Assembly (NCBI GenBank): GCA_000827265.1
Contig: KN834761.1
Span: forward strand, 322,556 to 386,555
Origin: Collybiopsis luxurians FD-317 M1
Taxonomy: Eukaryota > Basidiomycota > Agaricomycetes > Agaricales > Omphalotaceae
Reading direction: 5' to 3'
DNA: 64,000 nucleotides
Part shown: piece by piece, positions 46,809 through 58,900 of the stretch
Layout: each line of letters begins with the position of its first letter
How positions within the stretch are numbered: position 1 is the stretch's first letter
Made by a program: the position numbers and the translations under genes
The notes under the pieces: model-generated
What the model saw: only the letters and a program-made list of their open reading frames with translations
What the model was told of the DNA's origin: nothing
The model's database searches: none

Positions 46809-47898
46809 TTACACTACATGAACCTTCATATCGCCCCGCTTTTCATTTCCAAATTCCTTTGGCATCGTCGATGTCTGATTACCGGCGATTTCATCGCACC
46901 TACACAACACTTGCTTAGAGAACTAAATCTGTAACTTAAAGCTGGAAAATGTTACCGACCTCGATAAATGTACATGCAGGGCATAAGCATGCAAAGAAAC
47001 ATAGATAATTGTTCCAGCAACAGCAAACGGACTAGTCCAAACCCCTTTCCGAACAAACCTATAAACAGAGCAAGCAATGAATGGTAAGATAAAGGCAAAA
47101 TGAGCTGAGCACGCACTTGTAAATCCAAAGAGGAATGTAAAAGAAACGGCCCATTCCAGAGCTTATCAGATAAAACGTGGACACAACTGTGGATACTTGA
47201 GAGGCTCATCGCAGCATGTATATCTGGGGTATAATGGCTATGGCTTCCAGGAATAGGGAAAAGTTCCATAGCGCAGAAGTGTCGACCGAATACATGAGCT
47301 GTGCACCTATCAGTCCGAATCTAGGAGCAACATGGGATGTAACCAAGGGGATTGAAACGGCGAAGAAAGCACAAGGAACTATCAATCTCCATAACGAGAC
47401 CCTGTCCAGAGCAGCATCATACGTTTCTCTGTTATATAGATATTGAGATAAGCAACTGGATTCTGTATACTTTGAGCAATTCAAATCTACGGACCTAAAC
47501 CTAAATCTTGTGAGATACACAATATAGCAGGCACTTGCAATGAAGAAGAGTTTGCCGAATAGATTGTATGAAGAGATGTACACGGTGAAGATATCATGGT
47601 AGCGAGCGACAAACACGATAAGATAGAGGGCTTGTGTTTTGAGCGAAACACCTGGAAGGGAACTAGCAGTCGGGAAAAAGGCGTATAATCGCGAGAAAGG
47701 AAAGATTTTGACCTTGGCATGTCTTCAAGGAATGCATCTTGTACACAAGACTGATAACAGACATAAACCTAGCCGTATCAGCTATGTAACCTTTCGCAAC
47801 AAAACGGGTCAATTCCGAAGACCTTGCGTTGAAACCGTGACAGAGAGGAACATACGAGAGTAGGAAAATAGATCTACAGCTGACTCTGCGGTCGACAT
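46809..47898 (-). pseudogene. ERD2-like gene interrupted by one in-frame TGA
   Basis: Six exons align one-to-one with the intact neighbour: 47856-47898, 47713-47790, 47495-47651, 47117-47428, 46960-47058, 46809-46899. Exons 2 and 3 have identical lengths (78 and 157 nt) in both genes. The summed frame is 260 codons and ends in TAA, but codon 167 is TGA (47206-47208), right after the conserved IAIIPQIYMLR. Sequence downstream remains ERD2-like and in frame (STFYLISSG, FFYIPLWIYK, VSLHAYALHVHLSR), with a polar tail. Translation would stop before the last two helices. It is called a pseudogene, but a sequencing error or readthrough is possible. An earlier in-frame ATG exists at 47940. Confidence 0.75.
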
Positions 47899-48775
47899 CA
47901 ATATCCTGGCCAAAGTGGTTGGTACAGAAAACGTACGCATAGCTAAATCTGGAGACGGGAAGTCTTGACTGTGGTGGTTTGATGAAAGAGCCTGCCTCGG
48001 ATGTATCTGAGGGGCAAGACGATTAGAACATCTACAAATAGTCATAAATAATCGGCCATCTTTCCCGCACAGGTACGTATCTTAGCCCCGCGGCATTGTC
48101 AAGAGTATAAGTATACTGTATGTACTAGTACCCATCAGCGGACTCTGCATTACATTAAATATCATAGTCGATGAGTATTCTCAAGGGTGCGGAAATCTAC
48201 AACTTCAGGTGCGAGCCCGTCTCCTCCTGGAACTGCACCGGGCTGATCACTGGAAATGGGCACTGTATATTAGGTGTATATTACTGTTCGCTAATGCGCA
48301 AGACAATGCAAACAAACCGACGCTGGCGTGGCGCACCGCACGAGCAAGTGAAAAACCACGCTGCTCTTTGTACGACTACGAGGCTCAGAGGTCGTCCGAA
48401 AAAGTGTCAACCCAAATGTGCGTTGAATAGCTGGCTTGGCACTCCATGTCGCAAGTAAAATGATCTACAGATAGCGACTGAAAGTTGATAAGATTTCGGA
48501 TGAGTAGGATGCAATTATCCGTATCCGGGCCCGCTTTAGAAGGGAAAACAGGGCCGAAGGAGGAGGGATTATGATGAGCGTTTTGAATGATAGTGGGGAC
48601 GAACAATAATAGCAAGTGCTCAAGGTTGATTTGCTGAATCGATGCGAGCTAGAATGCGATAAATAAATAAGGAAGCTCACAAACTCTGCCATGTAGCCAT
48701 GCGAGGATTATAGATAATGATTTATACCCTGACGCATACATCCAGCAGATCCTGTTCCCTGTCAGCAGTATTTCA
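47899..48775. other. intergenic
   Basis: 0.88 kb. Short open frames on both strands lack splice context or recognisable content. Confidence 0.5.
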
Positions 48776-49300
48776 TTATTCCAGATCTATCCTCTTCCCG
48801 TTTTCAACTTCGAACACAAGTTCTCCCTTAGGAGTCTTCAAACGCCCACTGACCACTCCCTTCATTTCTTTGACTTCCCCAGGACATCCTGAACTCCGAG
48901 TAGGGCACAGTGGATCAATGCCGTGAACGATGAAGCTCAGTCCGGAAGTAAGGTCACCCGTAGCGGGATCGTTCGCAAAGCTGACTGAGGGCCGTTCTCT
49001 TGGGTTGTATCCCAGCTTGAACAGACTTTGAACTGCTGTCTTGACCTCTGTCGCAGAAGGGGCCTTGCCGGAAGTGGACTGGGTAAAAGAAACTAAGGCG
49101 GTGGAAGCTGCTCGAGCTTCGAGTGCGTGGCTAGAGTCCAGGGCTTCTCGTGTAAGCATGTCTACCTAGAGTTTAAATATATTCGACGTTCGAATGAGTG
49201 TGACTTTATTGAATACTGCGGATATCAACTGCACCGTGAGTGGTACTGCAAAGGCAGAGGTGGAAAGGCCGAGTATTAAGAAAGTGAGATTGAAGCGCAT
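48776..49300 (-). CDS. small secreted protein, unnamed (151 aa)
   Basis: Exons 49235-49300 and 48776-49165 join across a GTGCAG...TAG intron to 151 residues. MRFNLTFLILGLSTSAFA is a clear signal peptide, followed by VPLTVDMLTREAL. The mature part is hydrophilic, with ARAAST, SVSFANDPATGDLTSGL and a single pair of Cys (PLCPTRSSGC) that could form a small disulfide loop. It ends GKRIDLE. I recognise no domain. It is a lineage-specific secreted protein; the resemblance of its first residues (MRF...) to the 2247/7802 pair is only that of generic signal peptides. The intron removes the in-frame stretch between the signal and the mature domain, and the intron-retained frame does not read through. 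Confidence 0.7.
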
Positions 49301-50817
49301 AGTGCGGGTGGTGGCTGGTGGACACGAGAGTTGCGATTGAATCTGCGAATGGTCAATAAACGATTAATAGGCCCAAAGTAGGTGAGATTCGCTCACTTTT
49401 GTTTTACTTTGACCAGCAAAGAAAGCGTCGAGTGGCCAGCAGTTGTGCTTAGAAACTACCAGAGCTTCCCGGTTTTCTTTTATACCCCGCCTTACCCCCC
49501 CCCCTACGCGGCTTTTTCGCGATTCTCTTGGCTTGAGCTGGAGGAAAATTTTAAATATGATCGTCCGTAGCTACCCCACAGGGGCAACGGAGCTCAGCTC
49601 CGAAGACAGGTGATGAAAGTGGAATCATCGCGTCGTGCGCAACCAAAAGGTAAAGTTGAATGTATATGTTTAAACAACTCTGTTGCAGCTCCGATATCCG
49701 GAAATGTAGGTGAAAACCTGCTCCTTTTTCGAGCTTTGATCGACCTGACCGGCAGTTGGATTTCAGTAGGTCCAGGGAGTCTCTTTCGTATGAGGCTTTT
49801 TCGCGATTTCCTGGAATTTACTTGGAAGAGCGTATAATATTTCGCCGTCGCCGGGCAGGGCAGCAAAAGGGCAACAGAAATCCTCTTTAGATTTGGGCGG
49901 TGCAAACGGAAATGTGACGTCGTGCTGATTCTTAGCAAATCCAAACATATTCTTGAACGAGTGCGTCCAAAAATTTGGGCTACGAACTTGTACTTTCATG
50001 GTTCAGAGAGCCCTAAGCTCGTCGACTCGCTCGGAGGCATTTTATCGATGAGTTTTGGACTTGGTTTAAAATCGATTGGATCTTCGATAAGGGACCTTGA
50101 CATAGTACTGCGTCATCATCCCCTACTGTATCGGTATCCATCTAAGACCGGTGTCCAGCGTCATGTCCCAACACAAAACCAAGACAGCGCAGGAGACGAC
50201 TAGTCGCTCACTGAAGAAAACACCATATGAAAAAGATAGAAGATATCGGACACGTCAAAAGATCTATCTTCGGGTGTCAACGTGTCGGACACGATAAATT
50301 CTGCAATAGCTTCGTCGTCGACGAGTCAACTTCCATGGTAAAACTACAAATACGGCGGAGACTACTGATTCTAGCGAGCTATCTATTGGATCAAGTTGAT
50401 GTTGTCGCAAGGTGGTGGGCCAGGGTTCAGCTTGTCAATCTTTTCTATTTTACATGCGGAGCTTCATTTTTTGGAACTTGAATTTGTGTCGATGAGTGAC
50501 GTCGTTAGGCACTGGGCCAACAGAGACTGACTAGACATTTGACAGTTTTGTCTGATCGTCCTTAATGGTAAATGTTTGTATGTGGTTGAAGTATATGGTG
50601 AATCGGAGTGAACTTTCATATCCTAAATAAATCGAACCCCGGCGATGGTGCTAATTGAGTTCTACATTTTGGCCTCGCTATAAAGATATAGCGATTTCCA
50701 GAATTTTCAGTTTGAATCCAAATGTCAAGCACTCGTGAACAGTAAGGAATCAACGGTATAAAAATGAAATGCAATACCTGCTCCATACCTACATCGCATC
50801 AAGCTCCCACATAGAAC
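49301..50817. other. intergenic, no supported gene
   Basis: 1.5 kb. It contains a C run near 49,496-49,504 and a twice-occurring string GGCTTTTTCGCGATT (about 49,509 and 49,794). Open frames of 70-115 codons on both strands overlap one another without recognisable content. Confidence 0.45.
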
Positions 50818-52058
50818 ATGAATGGAACCACCATTCCTGAATTTCCAACCGATATCCCGATTCAAACACTGTCGGTCATTGACTATGTGCGTCTCAAAAA
50901 TGGGGACGAGAGAGAGGTGGAGGCACTTTGGCAAGCTGCGACTTCAATAGGATTCTGGTAGTGCGTATACCTTCGAGTTTCGTGTCCTGTTATACCCCAT
51001 TGAGTACACATAATTGAACAGCCTGATGAACCATGGAGCCGAGAAATATTTGGAGGAGATGTACATGATGGGGACGGAGACAATGGACCTTCCTTTGAGT
51101 GAAAAAATAAAATATGTCCAACCGGGGTCCGTATTCGGGTACGCCTAGTTGAGTATTGTCGTTGCCTCGGTTCCCTTAAAGAAATGTTTTGCAGATACAA
51201 AAGGATCGGGAGCAAAGATGCTGCCAATGACGGCGGTCAGCCTACTACTGAATTGATCGACATCGCTAAAGACGATGCGCTCGCCTGGCCCAAAGCAACC
51301 CGGCGGATATATCCTTCGACTGTCAACAGCCACATGGATTCGGCGGTCGTACCCTTCATCCAGAAGTCCATCGAAATGACCACTACAATCCTCGACATTT
51401 TCGCTTCCAAACTCGGATTACCCAAAGGTGCACTGACCAGATTACACTCCGCAGAGGAAGCCGATCTGAGTGAATCACGAACGATTAAAACTCCGAAGAA
51501 CTTGCCGCCTGAGAAACAAACACAATTTGGCACTCATATATTTCCTGGAAGTCTGTGCTATTTGCATTCTAAGCCGCCTCTCGGGGGGAAGCAGGTTAAG
51601 CCTTCCGGGCTAGATGAATGGCTCTGGCTTAAGGTCCGTTGATAAGGTCTTTGGCAGTGCAGGAGCTTGACGACTTTTTGATAGCCTATGCCTCAACATG
51701 CCATTTGCAACATTGGCCTCGCGTTGTCCATCCTGAGCGGTGGCATACTTCGGGCACCCGCCACTCGTATCATGTAAGCAACAGGTAGTTTCCCTCGAAG
51801 GGTGATGGAAGCTTACTCGTTTTTCGGTATTCCCTACTCAGCGCCCCTCCCGGTGATCTCGCCTCTTACGAACGATGGTCTCAGTTATACTACGCTCATC
51901 CTGGAGATTCCGTAGTACTTCGGCCACTCTCTGACGAGAGCACCGTAATTGCGAGCGCTGTAAACAACCTGAGCGAAGAAGACAGGGAGGCACTATCTAG
52001 TCCTGGCGGATTGGAAAAAGACCGCGATGCACTACACTTAGGCAATGGGAATCGTTAA
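50818..52058 (+). CDS. 2-oxoglutarate/Fe(II) oxygenase homologue lacking iron ligands (334 aa)
   Basis: Five exons (50818-50960, 51022-51138, 51195-51633, 51685-51773, 51842-52058) give 334 residues with isopenicillin-N-synthase-like organisation: IPIQTLSVIDYVRL and ATSIGFWYLMNHG at the N terminus, then the jelly-roll core. The usual G-T-H-T-D-F-G-S reads GTHIFPGS, so His201 is kept but the Asp ligand is Phe203. The region that should carry the second His reads GGILRAPATRI, with Thr260 at that site, and NIGDAL is NIGLAL. The 2OG-binding R-x-S (Arg274, Ser276 in YERWSQLYY) remains. Normal members hydroxylate or desaturate small molecules in the cytosol; this one probably cannot bind iron. Frame and splice sites are intact. 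The fourth donor in the gene model is GTAAGC and the third is GTCCGT. Confidence 0.85.
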
Positions 52059-52471
52059 GATTGCTTAGAATACTTGATAGTTACCTGGTAAACAAAGTTG
52101 TTGGTTTTAGCGAATATAGGCTCAGCGTATTCCTGATCTGCTTCGGCGGATTCCCACCGCACTCTAAGGACTATTCTTTTTCCTTTCTCGGTAATACCCG
52201 ATCCTTGATCAAGCGTCATTCGAAACCTCTAGACTAGTAGCTGGGTGGTCTGTGCAATCAAGTTAGGTTAGAAACACCTATCCAAGATTCAAGGTACCGT
52301 TCACCTCGACGTTGGATTTGTTTTGGCACATTACTAAACTATGATTCGCTATCACAATTCTGCTTGTACTAAATCATTGCTAGCTTCCGGTCCTTGCATA
52401 ATGGAAACTAATGGCTTTGATTATTATAAATGCAGGATTTTTGTTCAAACAAAAACAAAGAAAAACAGTGG
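52059..52471. other. intergenic, convergent ends
   Basis: 0.4 kb between the 3' ends of the plus-strand oxygenase gene and the minus-strand membrane gene. Nothing was recognised. Confidence 0.5.
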
Positions 52472-53776
52472 TCATTCGGACTTTCTAATCATACAGGATG
52501 CTACATGAACTAAAGTAGGGTAGAATGGCTGTGAGATGCACAGAGTTTTGGCAAAGCATAACAGATGTCAGAAACCTACGACTTACCAAAATCATGGAAC
52601 CTAAAGGTTGAATGTATACATTAAATGCACTGACTAAATCAGGGCTGGAGACATGAGTGCTGCATGATTCAGCTGCCAGGGAGATCGCGCAGTACGCAGC
52701 CTAAAAATGGATTAGTAAAATTGTTGGAGCTCATTTGAAATGTAGGAATGAAGCATATACCTGAAGAATGCAAAATATAACCCCGGATTCGACCACAAGC
52801 CAGAGTACTTTCTGAACTTGGGATCTATTAAGTATGCTCCGATATCCTTGCCCAGATGCCTTTGCTCTAGAGTGGAGTAGATCACACAGCTGAACAGAGG
52901 GCAAAATTCAAGTTAGAGAAGTACTTACATTGACCATACTTTATATACCACTGCTGATGTGGCCAGAATGTTGGATGTGAGAGAAAATATCAAGTAAAAG
53001 TTATCTCTAAATGTTGGCTGGCATTGGACTGGTTGACTCGGTGCCTCAAAGATGGGGAGGAAAAAGCCATTTATAAGTATGATAACTTATGAACAAGTTG
53101 GATGATAAAAAATCAGCCAGGATGACCAAGTTCATTGGACTAAATCAATATTTGCTTACTTGTATTGCAAATGCCTAAGAAAATCCAAAACATTTGGACA
53201 CATTTACTTCCATGCCATATTGCCCAAGCTCTCCAGATAACCAACATGTCTCCAAGAACGAGCTGTCACAGTCATCAGAAAGATGATACAGATTAAGTAG
53301 TCTGATCAAAACATTCAGAAGTTTGAATCCGTGACACACATTGAAGCTACTCCATCCATCGGGAATGATAGTAGTATAAACTCGTGGGAGTCTAGTATTA
53401 TCCGACTGAAAAAAGATCACATTTACATATGTCACTATGAACCCGCAGTTGCTGACAAAGTTAACAGCATTGTTAAAAAGTAGAGATAGTTGCATAACAA
53501 AAGCGATCTGTCGAGGGCGATTGTCCAATCCTCTCCGGCTGTATGAAAGATGTTCAAGGCTGAATATAGGAAGAGAGACAATCCTTACATGAAGAGGCAA
53601 ATGGCCAATCCTGAAGTTCCAAGATACAGACCTATGAAGGCTACACTCAGCAATCACTTGAATACTGCCAATGGATATTGCTAACCAAAAAAAACAAATT
53701 TAATAATGCCTTGATGAATTGCAGTGGTTATATAATATCCCAGCTGGTAAGGATATGCATTGTCAACTGTATCCAT
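52472..53776 (-). CDS. multi-pass fungal membrane protein, family of 42235 (289 aa)
   Basis: Eight exons (53686-53776, 53589-53631, 53340-53538, 53160-53262, 52929-53085, 52761-52866, 52587-52700, 52472-52528) splice in phase to 289 residues. Landmarks are GLYLGTSGLAICLFI, IAFVMQLSLLFNNAVNFV, LVLGDMLVIWRAWAIWHG (the conserved D-x-x-x-x-W-R-A-W loop), NILATSAVVYKVWS, VLWLVVESGVIFCILQ and a last helix FYPTLVHVASCMI. It is a tandem paralogue of the gene at 54570, with identical exon boundaries, and a more distant relative of 42235. Function unknown. Two acceptors (CATAAG and CTCTAG) were chosen because only they keep the frame and align with the paralogue. Confidence 0.8.
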
Positions 53777-54569
53777 GATTGTGGTAGCTTGATGAGTTGA
53801 GAGGAGAGACACAAGGACAGGATTATTAACGACGTCTCCCTAACATAATATAACCATGCCTTGCTGTAATCCAGCGGCGATGGCCCGGGAAAACTTGGGG
53901 AAAACTGACAAATATTTGACCAATATCATTATGTTATGAGCCCGGCGCTGAGCGCTGAGCATAGCCGCAACCACACCACATTCCTAGTCACTTAGTCACA
54001 AGTTCCCTAGGCCAACGGTACTGTTTCAGTATAATGTTTACCACTGGGAGAAGGACAAGACCCGACAGAGAACACCGAGGGATACAACCGAAAGATGCTC
54101 ATTGTGGATCAGCAAATCGTGATAGCTTTCGGTGACATAACTGCAAAAGCTATCAAACAGATTCCGGTCCGGTGGTTGAGAATCCTTGGTACGATTTGAG
54201 AATATCACACAAGAGTTCTTGAAGAATTTAGCTGAGATAGGAAACGCGACAGCAAGACCTGTAGGATATGCAACCAGGTCCTCTTCTGGAGATTGGCGCC
54301 GACATGCACTCAGTGACCAGGCTTCCCGTCACCATTGATTCTAAAATAGCTTCATCATTAACATCAGTTTGGGGAGGGGGCCGACAAGCGGCGAGAACAG
54401 AACGTTCCGATTGAGACCGATCCAGTATAGGCGCGCGGTTCCAGCTCGCCAATCAACTTCTCCTCAGATTGTTTATTCGTAACAACTAATAATACAAGAT
54501 CTTCACGATTCATGCGCGTATGTACTATTATGGATATAAGTATATACACTTCCCTACCACGTAAACCCT
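53777..54569. other. intergenic between tandem membrane genes
   Basis: 0.8 kb. No exon of either paralogue and no other gene was supported. Confidence 0.5.
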
Positions 54570-55947
54570 CTAGTGTTCAGATTGTCCAATTAGGTGGGAG
54601 ACTATATACATTGAAGCAGGATAAAATCCCTGTTATATGCATTTCTTTTCAGAAGCCTGCGATAGACTAGAACCGAATCAAGAAGCAACAACATACCAAA
54701 GCCATTGTACCAAAAGGTCCAAGAAAGCTGCCAATTGCCTCATATAGATCAGGGTGTTTCGAAATTTGAGTTCCGGGTGAGTTTTTTACCATTGAAATTG
54801 CATAATAAGTGGCCTGAGTTCAATAGAGAAAAAGAAAGATTTATAATGAGATTGTGTTAATGTGAAATGTCAATCAAGTATGAACCTGAAGAATGCAAAA
54901 TACGATCCCGGACTGCACCACAAATGAAAGTACCCTCTTTACACGGGATCCATCGGAGCTGCTCTGACTTTCAAGATGCCATCCAAATGTATTTTTTCTT
55001 CATTTGCCAATCAGCATTTGAATCTCAAGTAGTAGAGATCCACTTACATTGACCACATTTTATATGCAACAGCTAATGTAGCCAGAATGTTTAACATTAG
55101 GGAAAAGAACAAGTAAAAGCCAGCTCTAAACGCTGCTTGAACAGTTCGCTGGTCTGGTGTCTTGGAAGTACTAATATGAATTCCATTTGAAGTAATAAGT
55201 ACTTTTGGATAATCCAGAGTCAGTCAATAAAGACCAACCAGCAGGCTTGATTTATTATATAATTTTTTGCTTACCTGTATTGCATACTACCAAAAGGATC
55301 CAGATCTTTTGTACGAATTTATTTTCATGCCATATTGCCCATGCTCTCCAGACTACCAACATGTCTCCAATGATAAGCTATCACAATCACACACGCAGAG
55401 TCAAGACTCAGCAAGATTAATAAGTAAATGAAATGACAAATGAGCACTAACATTGATATCACTTGTCCATTGAGAAATGATAGTAAAAGTACGAGTGGAT
55501 GGAATATCCTGAAGTGTACCGCTGGCCAATTGATTAAAGATCGAATGTGCTGTTCTCAGTGCCAACACGCAGGTATTGACAAAGTTGACAGTGCTGTTTA
55601 AAAGAATACATAATTGCATTATGAGTGCGATTTTTTGTGTACGGGTTCGTAGTCCAGTTTGACTGTATAAAGCAAAACAAAGCAACATATAAAAGAAGTA
55701 GAAATTGTCAACTCAATCAAACAGAGATACAACTGATATTTTTCACTTACATGAGAAAGTGAATGGCCAGTCCAACCACTCCAAGGTACAGACCTGTGAT
55801 TTGTTGAGTGTTATTATGTAACATAGAAATCGCACTATGCAAATACAAACCAAAAAGGATAAATGTCATAATGCACGTGCCAATTCCATTTATGATAAAA
55901 TGTCCCAGTTCAGAAAAAGCCGCATCGAAAATGTTTGATTCCACCAT
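54570..55947 (-). CDS. multi-pass fungal membrane protein, family of 42235 (298 aa)
   Basis: Eight exons (55851-55947, 55751-55793, 55452-55662, 55275-55377, 55048-55201, 54886-54997, 54697-54813, 54570-54629) yield 298 residues. It has seven hydrophobic segments, with GLYLGVVGLAIHFLI, IALIMQLCILLNSTVNFV, LIIGDMLVVWRAWAIWHEN, AGFYLFFSLMLNILATLAVA, VLSFVVQSGIVFCILQ (the E-S-G of relatives is Q-S-G here) and GFYPASMYIVSHLIG near the end. It shares all intron positions with the neighbour at 52472, so the two arose by tandem duplication. The exon-5 acceptor (CCAAAAG) was picked because a closer TAG acceptor breaks the frame. Function unknown. Confidence 0.8.
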
Positions 55948-58900
55948 GATGATTATCAGAGCCAAAAGAGAGAGCAGAGATAAGCGGAACTATGCTGATC
56001 CCGAGTGATTTATACTTTCTCATGCTCGAGGGACGACAAGTAGGCATCATTGATTGAATGATCACCTTGAAAGTGAAAATGTAGCATGATTTCCAAGTGT
56101 CCACTGTCATTGTCAACTTTGACATAGGCTGTCGTGCGCCACACGCTGGTAGCGCCCCTGAGTACCCTCTGATCGGGTGCGAGTAAAAAAAGATATGGAG
56201 GAATTTATATTTCGAGTTGAACTATAAAATCTCATTTCAACCTTCAAGGGTTGATTGAACCCCTGATTCACTTTACACAGTCGATAAATACTTATGTATG
56301 CTGAACATGACATGTAAGTGGGCCAGCACTAGTGCGTGGTGGGACTTGAGCCCTGTTCAGTCATGGGCTTTCCTAGAACATTTAATGTAATGAACACGAA
56401 GCTAAAAATACATAAATTACAGAATTTAGATTGATTCAAAATTAGCACTACAGAAACTCGGTGTTGGCATTCTATTCCATTCCGTGCACTTGTAATGAAA
56501 GAAAACTCAAGACGCTTGAAGTACAAAAAATGCGTCCTTGGGGATTCTTGGAGGTGAGTTTTAGAATTATGGATGATTTGCCATTTGGGGGGGGGGGGGG
56601 GGGGGGTNNNNNNNNNNNNNNNNNNNNNNNNNNNNNNNNNNNNNNNNNNNNNNNNNNNNNNNNNNNNNNNNNNNNNNNNNNNNNNNNNNNNNNNNNNNNN
56701 NNNNNNNNNNNNNNNNNNNNNNNNNNNNNNNNNNNNNNNNNNNNNNNNNNNNNNNNNNNNNNNNNNNNNNNNNNNNNNNNNNNNNNNNNNNNNNNNNNNN
56801 NNNNNNNNNNNNNNNNNNNNNNNNNNNNNNNNNNNNGGGGGGGGACATTCATTAGGGCGAAACTGTGTAAGATCCCTGGCATAGGTTCGGTTAAAAATGA
56901 TCCTGTAACCGATATGAGTATATTCAGTAGGTGCTGGACAGTACGGCGGGCGATGCGACGGTGGTAGGAAGTCAAGGCGGATCGGACATAAGTATATAGT
57001 AGGACAGCTCTTCTTCTCGCACCAGTCCCGTACTTTCACGTCCGTATACACAGATTCCCGGTTGACCTAATGTGTAATTATAGGCCCAGTCTAGATAAGT
57101 TGTTTAAATCGTGAATTATGACTGGTACGTTGGGAAAGAAGGACCGAGCAGCCCCTAGAGACCCATTCAACTGGAGCCTAGATTATAGAATCATGGACCT
57201 GTTATCGATCACGGTTTCTAACAGACTACAGTGCATAGGACCTATATGAATTCGAAATATGTACCTGTGTTTATTCAGATCGTAAATGAGCGAAATGTTT
57301 TTATTGATTGTTTAATAGCTTAAATAAAGCAGAAGGTCGAGGACTCCCGGGCTGAGACAAGATAAGATATGGAAGAGTATCGGTGTGCTCTAAGTATATC
57401 ACGTATGTGTATGGTACAGCAGTCACCATATGTCACACTGTACTTGATCAATGTTGAAGCATGTCATCGGAACGCTCGCGTTCCTTAGTAGGTCCTAGTA
57501 TGACGTGGTGGGACTCCCTGTTCGGATACTGTGTGATACTGTATGCTGTAGTATGTATTATATTGTATTGTACGTAGACGTCGATGTGTCATGACGCTGG
57601 CAGATCTTGGCATACATATACCGCGGTTCGCCAGCCCACGGGCCACGGATTTCGTCCAAGAATTCTCGCAGGGTACACTTTAATAGAAATAACAGCTTGA
57701 TAATGGGCGGTTGGGATTTTACTAGATATTAGATGAGCGAGGACGATGGCGAAGGCGGAGACTACATAGGAAAAACTTTAAACGACTTTGTAGCAGTCTT
57801 AGGCATCCCGTCCCGGTTTTTCATTTTGACGTATGCGCCCATGTGTGTATGTGTTAATTCAATGTTGTCACGGTATCGAATGTACATATGGGTTTCTTAA
57901 GGTTTCTTATCGTCGACGCGTTCATTCATTCATTCGTATCATTTAAACTACGCTTGTTTCTATATACAAACTATCGGTCTCATAATGACCGCGTTAATTT
58001 CGCGTACATACGTATGTACTAGGTAGCTAAGTAATCATGTGTGCGAGACTGTACATAACCTAATAAGCTAGGCCTCCTGTCCTCGCCTGGTCTGGTCTCG
58101 ATGGTGACCTCGTACGAGGAAGTAAGGATAACGTTGAGCTAGCTTTAGCCGTTGAGTTTGTCGTTCTTTCCGTCCGTTCGGCCTTCTCATCCCCACCCGT
58201 TCGGCGCACCGCGCAGCCAGCAGCTACCCGCTGATTCGAGCATGAACAGTAACTGGTGCGCGCACACTGCGGGTGATACCCGCCGCTCGCCATTGTGCGT
58301 GATAAAGTGGTTTCAGGATTGTTGGGTTTACTATTCGGTTAAGAAGCAAGTGCGATTTGTGCCTGGAATTATACGCTCTTTGTTGAGGAATTACAATCAT
58401 TATCTTGGAGAAGCCTCCGCCTTCGCGACCCAGCGACCCAGCGACCCTGGCTGACAATGGAATGGAAAGGTACGACCAAGGCAGTTGCAACTAGTGCGGC
58501 TTACATAGTCTGGATGGATGGTGACGAGAATGGAAAGTTTCATGCAAAGGACTTGCCTTATATGTATGCGCCCGGCGAGATGATGTTGCGGAAGACCAAT
58601 GGGGTTAGGTCTGGCGTGGGCGTTCTTCTCGTTCTCCACCTTCTCCACCTTCTCCACCTTCTGAGTGTACAGTATTTGGAGACCGTTTAACGTTAAACAA
58701 GACGAATGGAAGGTCCTAGTTATGGCTCCCAGTCGCTATGACGATTTGGTGCCTTGTTGAATTGAATATTCTTTCCGATCAAAGTCTTATCAGTTTAGAC
58801 AGGGTTTCTAGTACGAAAAGGCTTAGGGTCGGCCATTTGGTATAAAGATACACCGCCTACTCCATCATCAACCGCTTGTTGAATTGTTCTCTTTTTTTTT

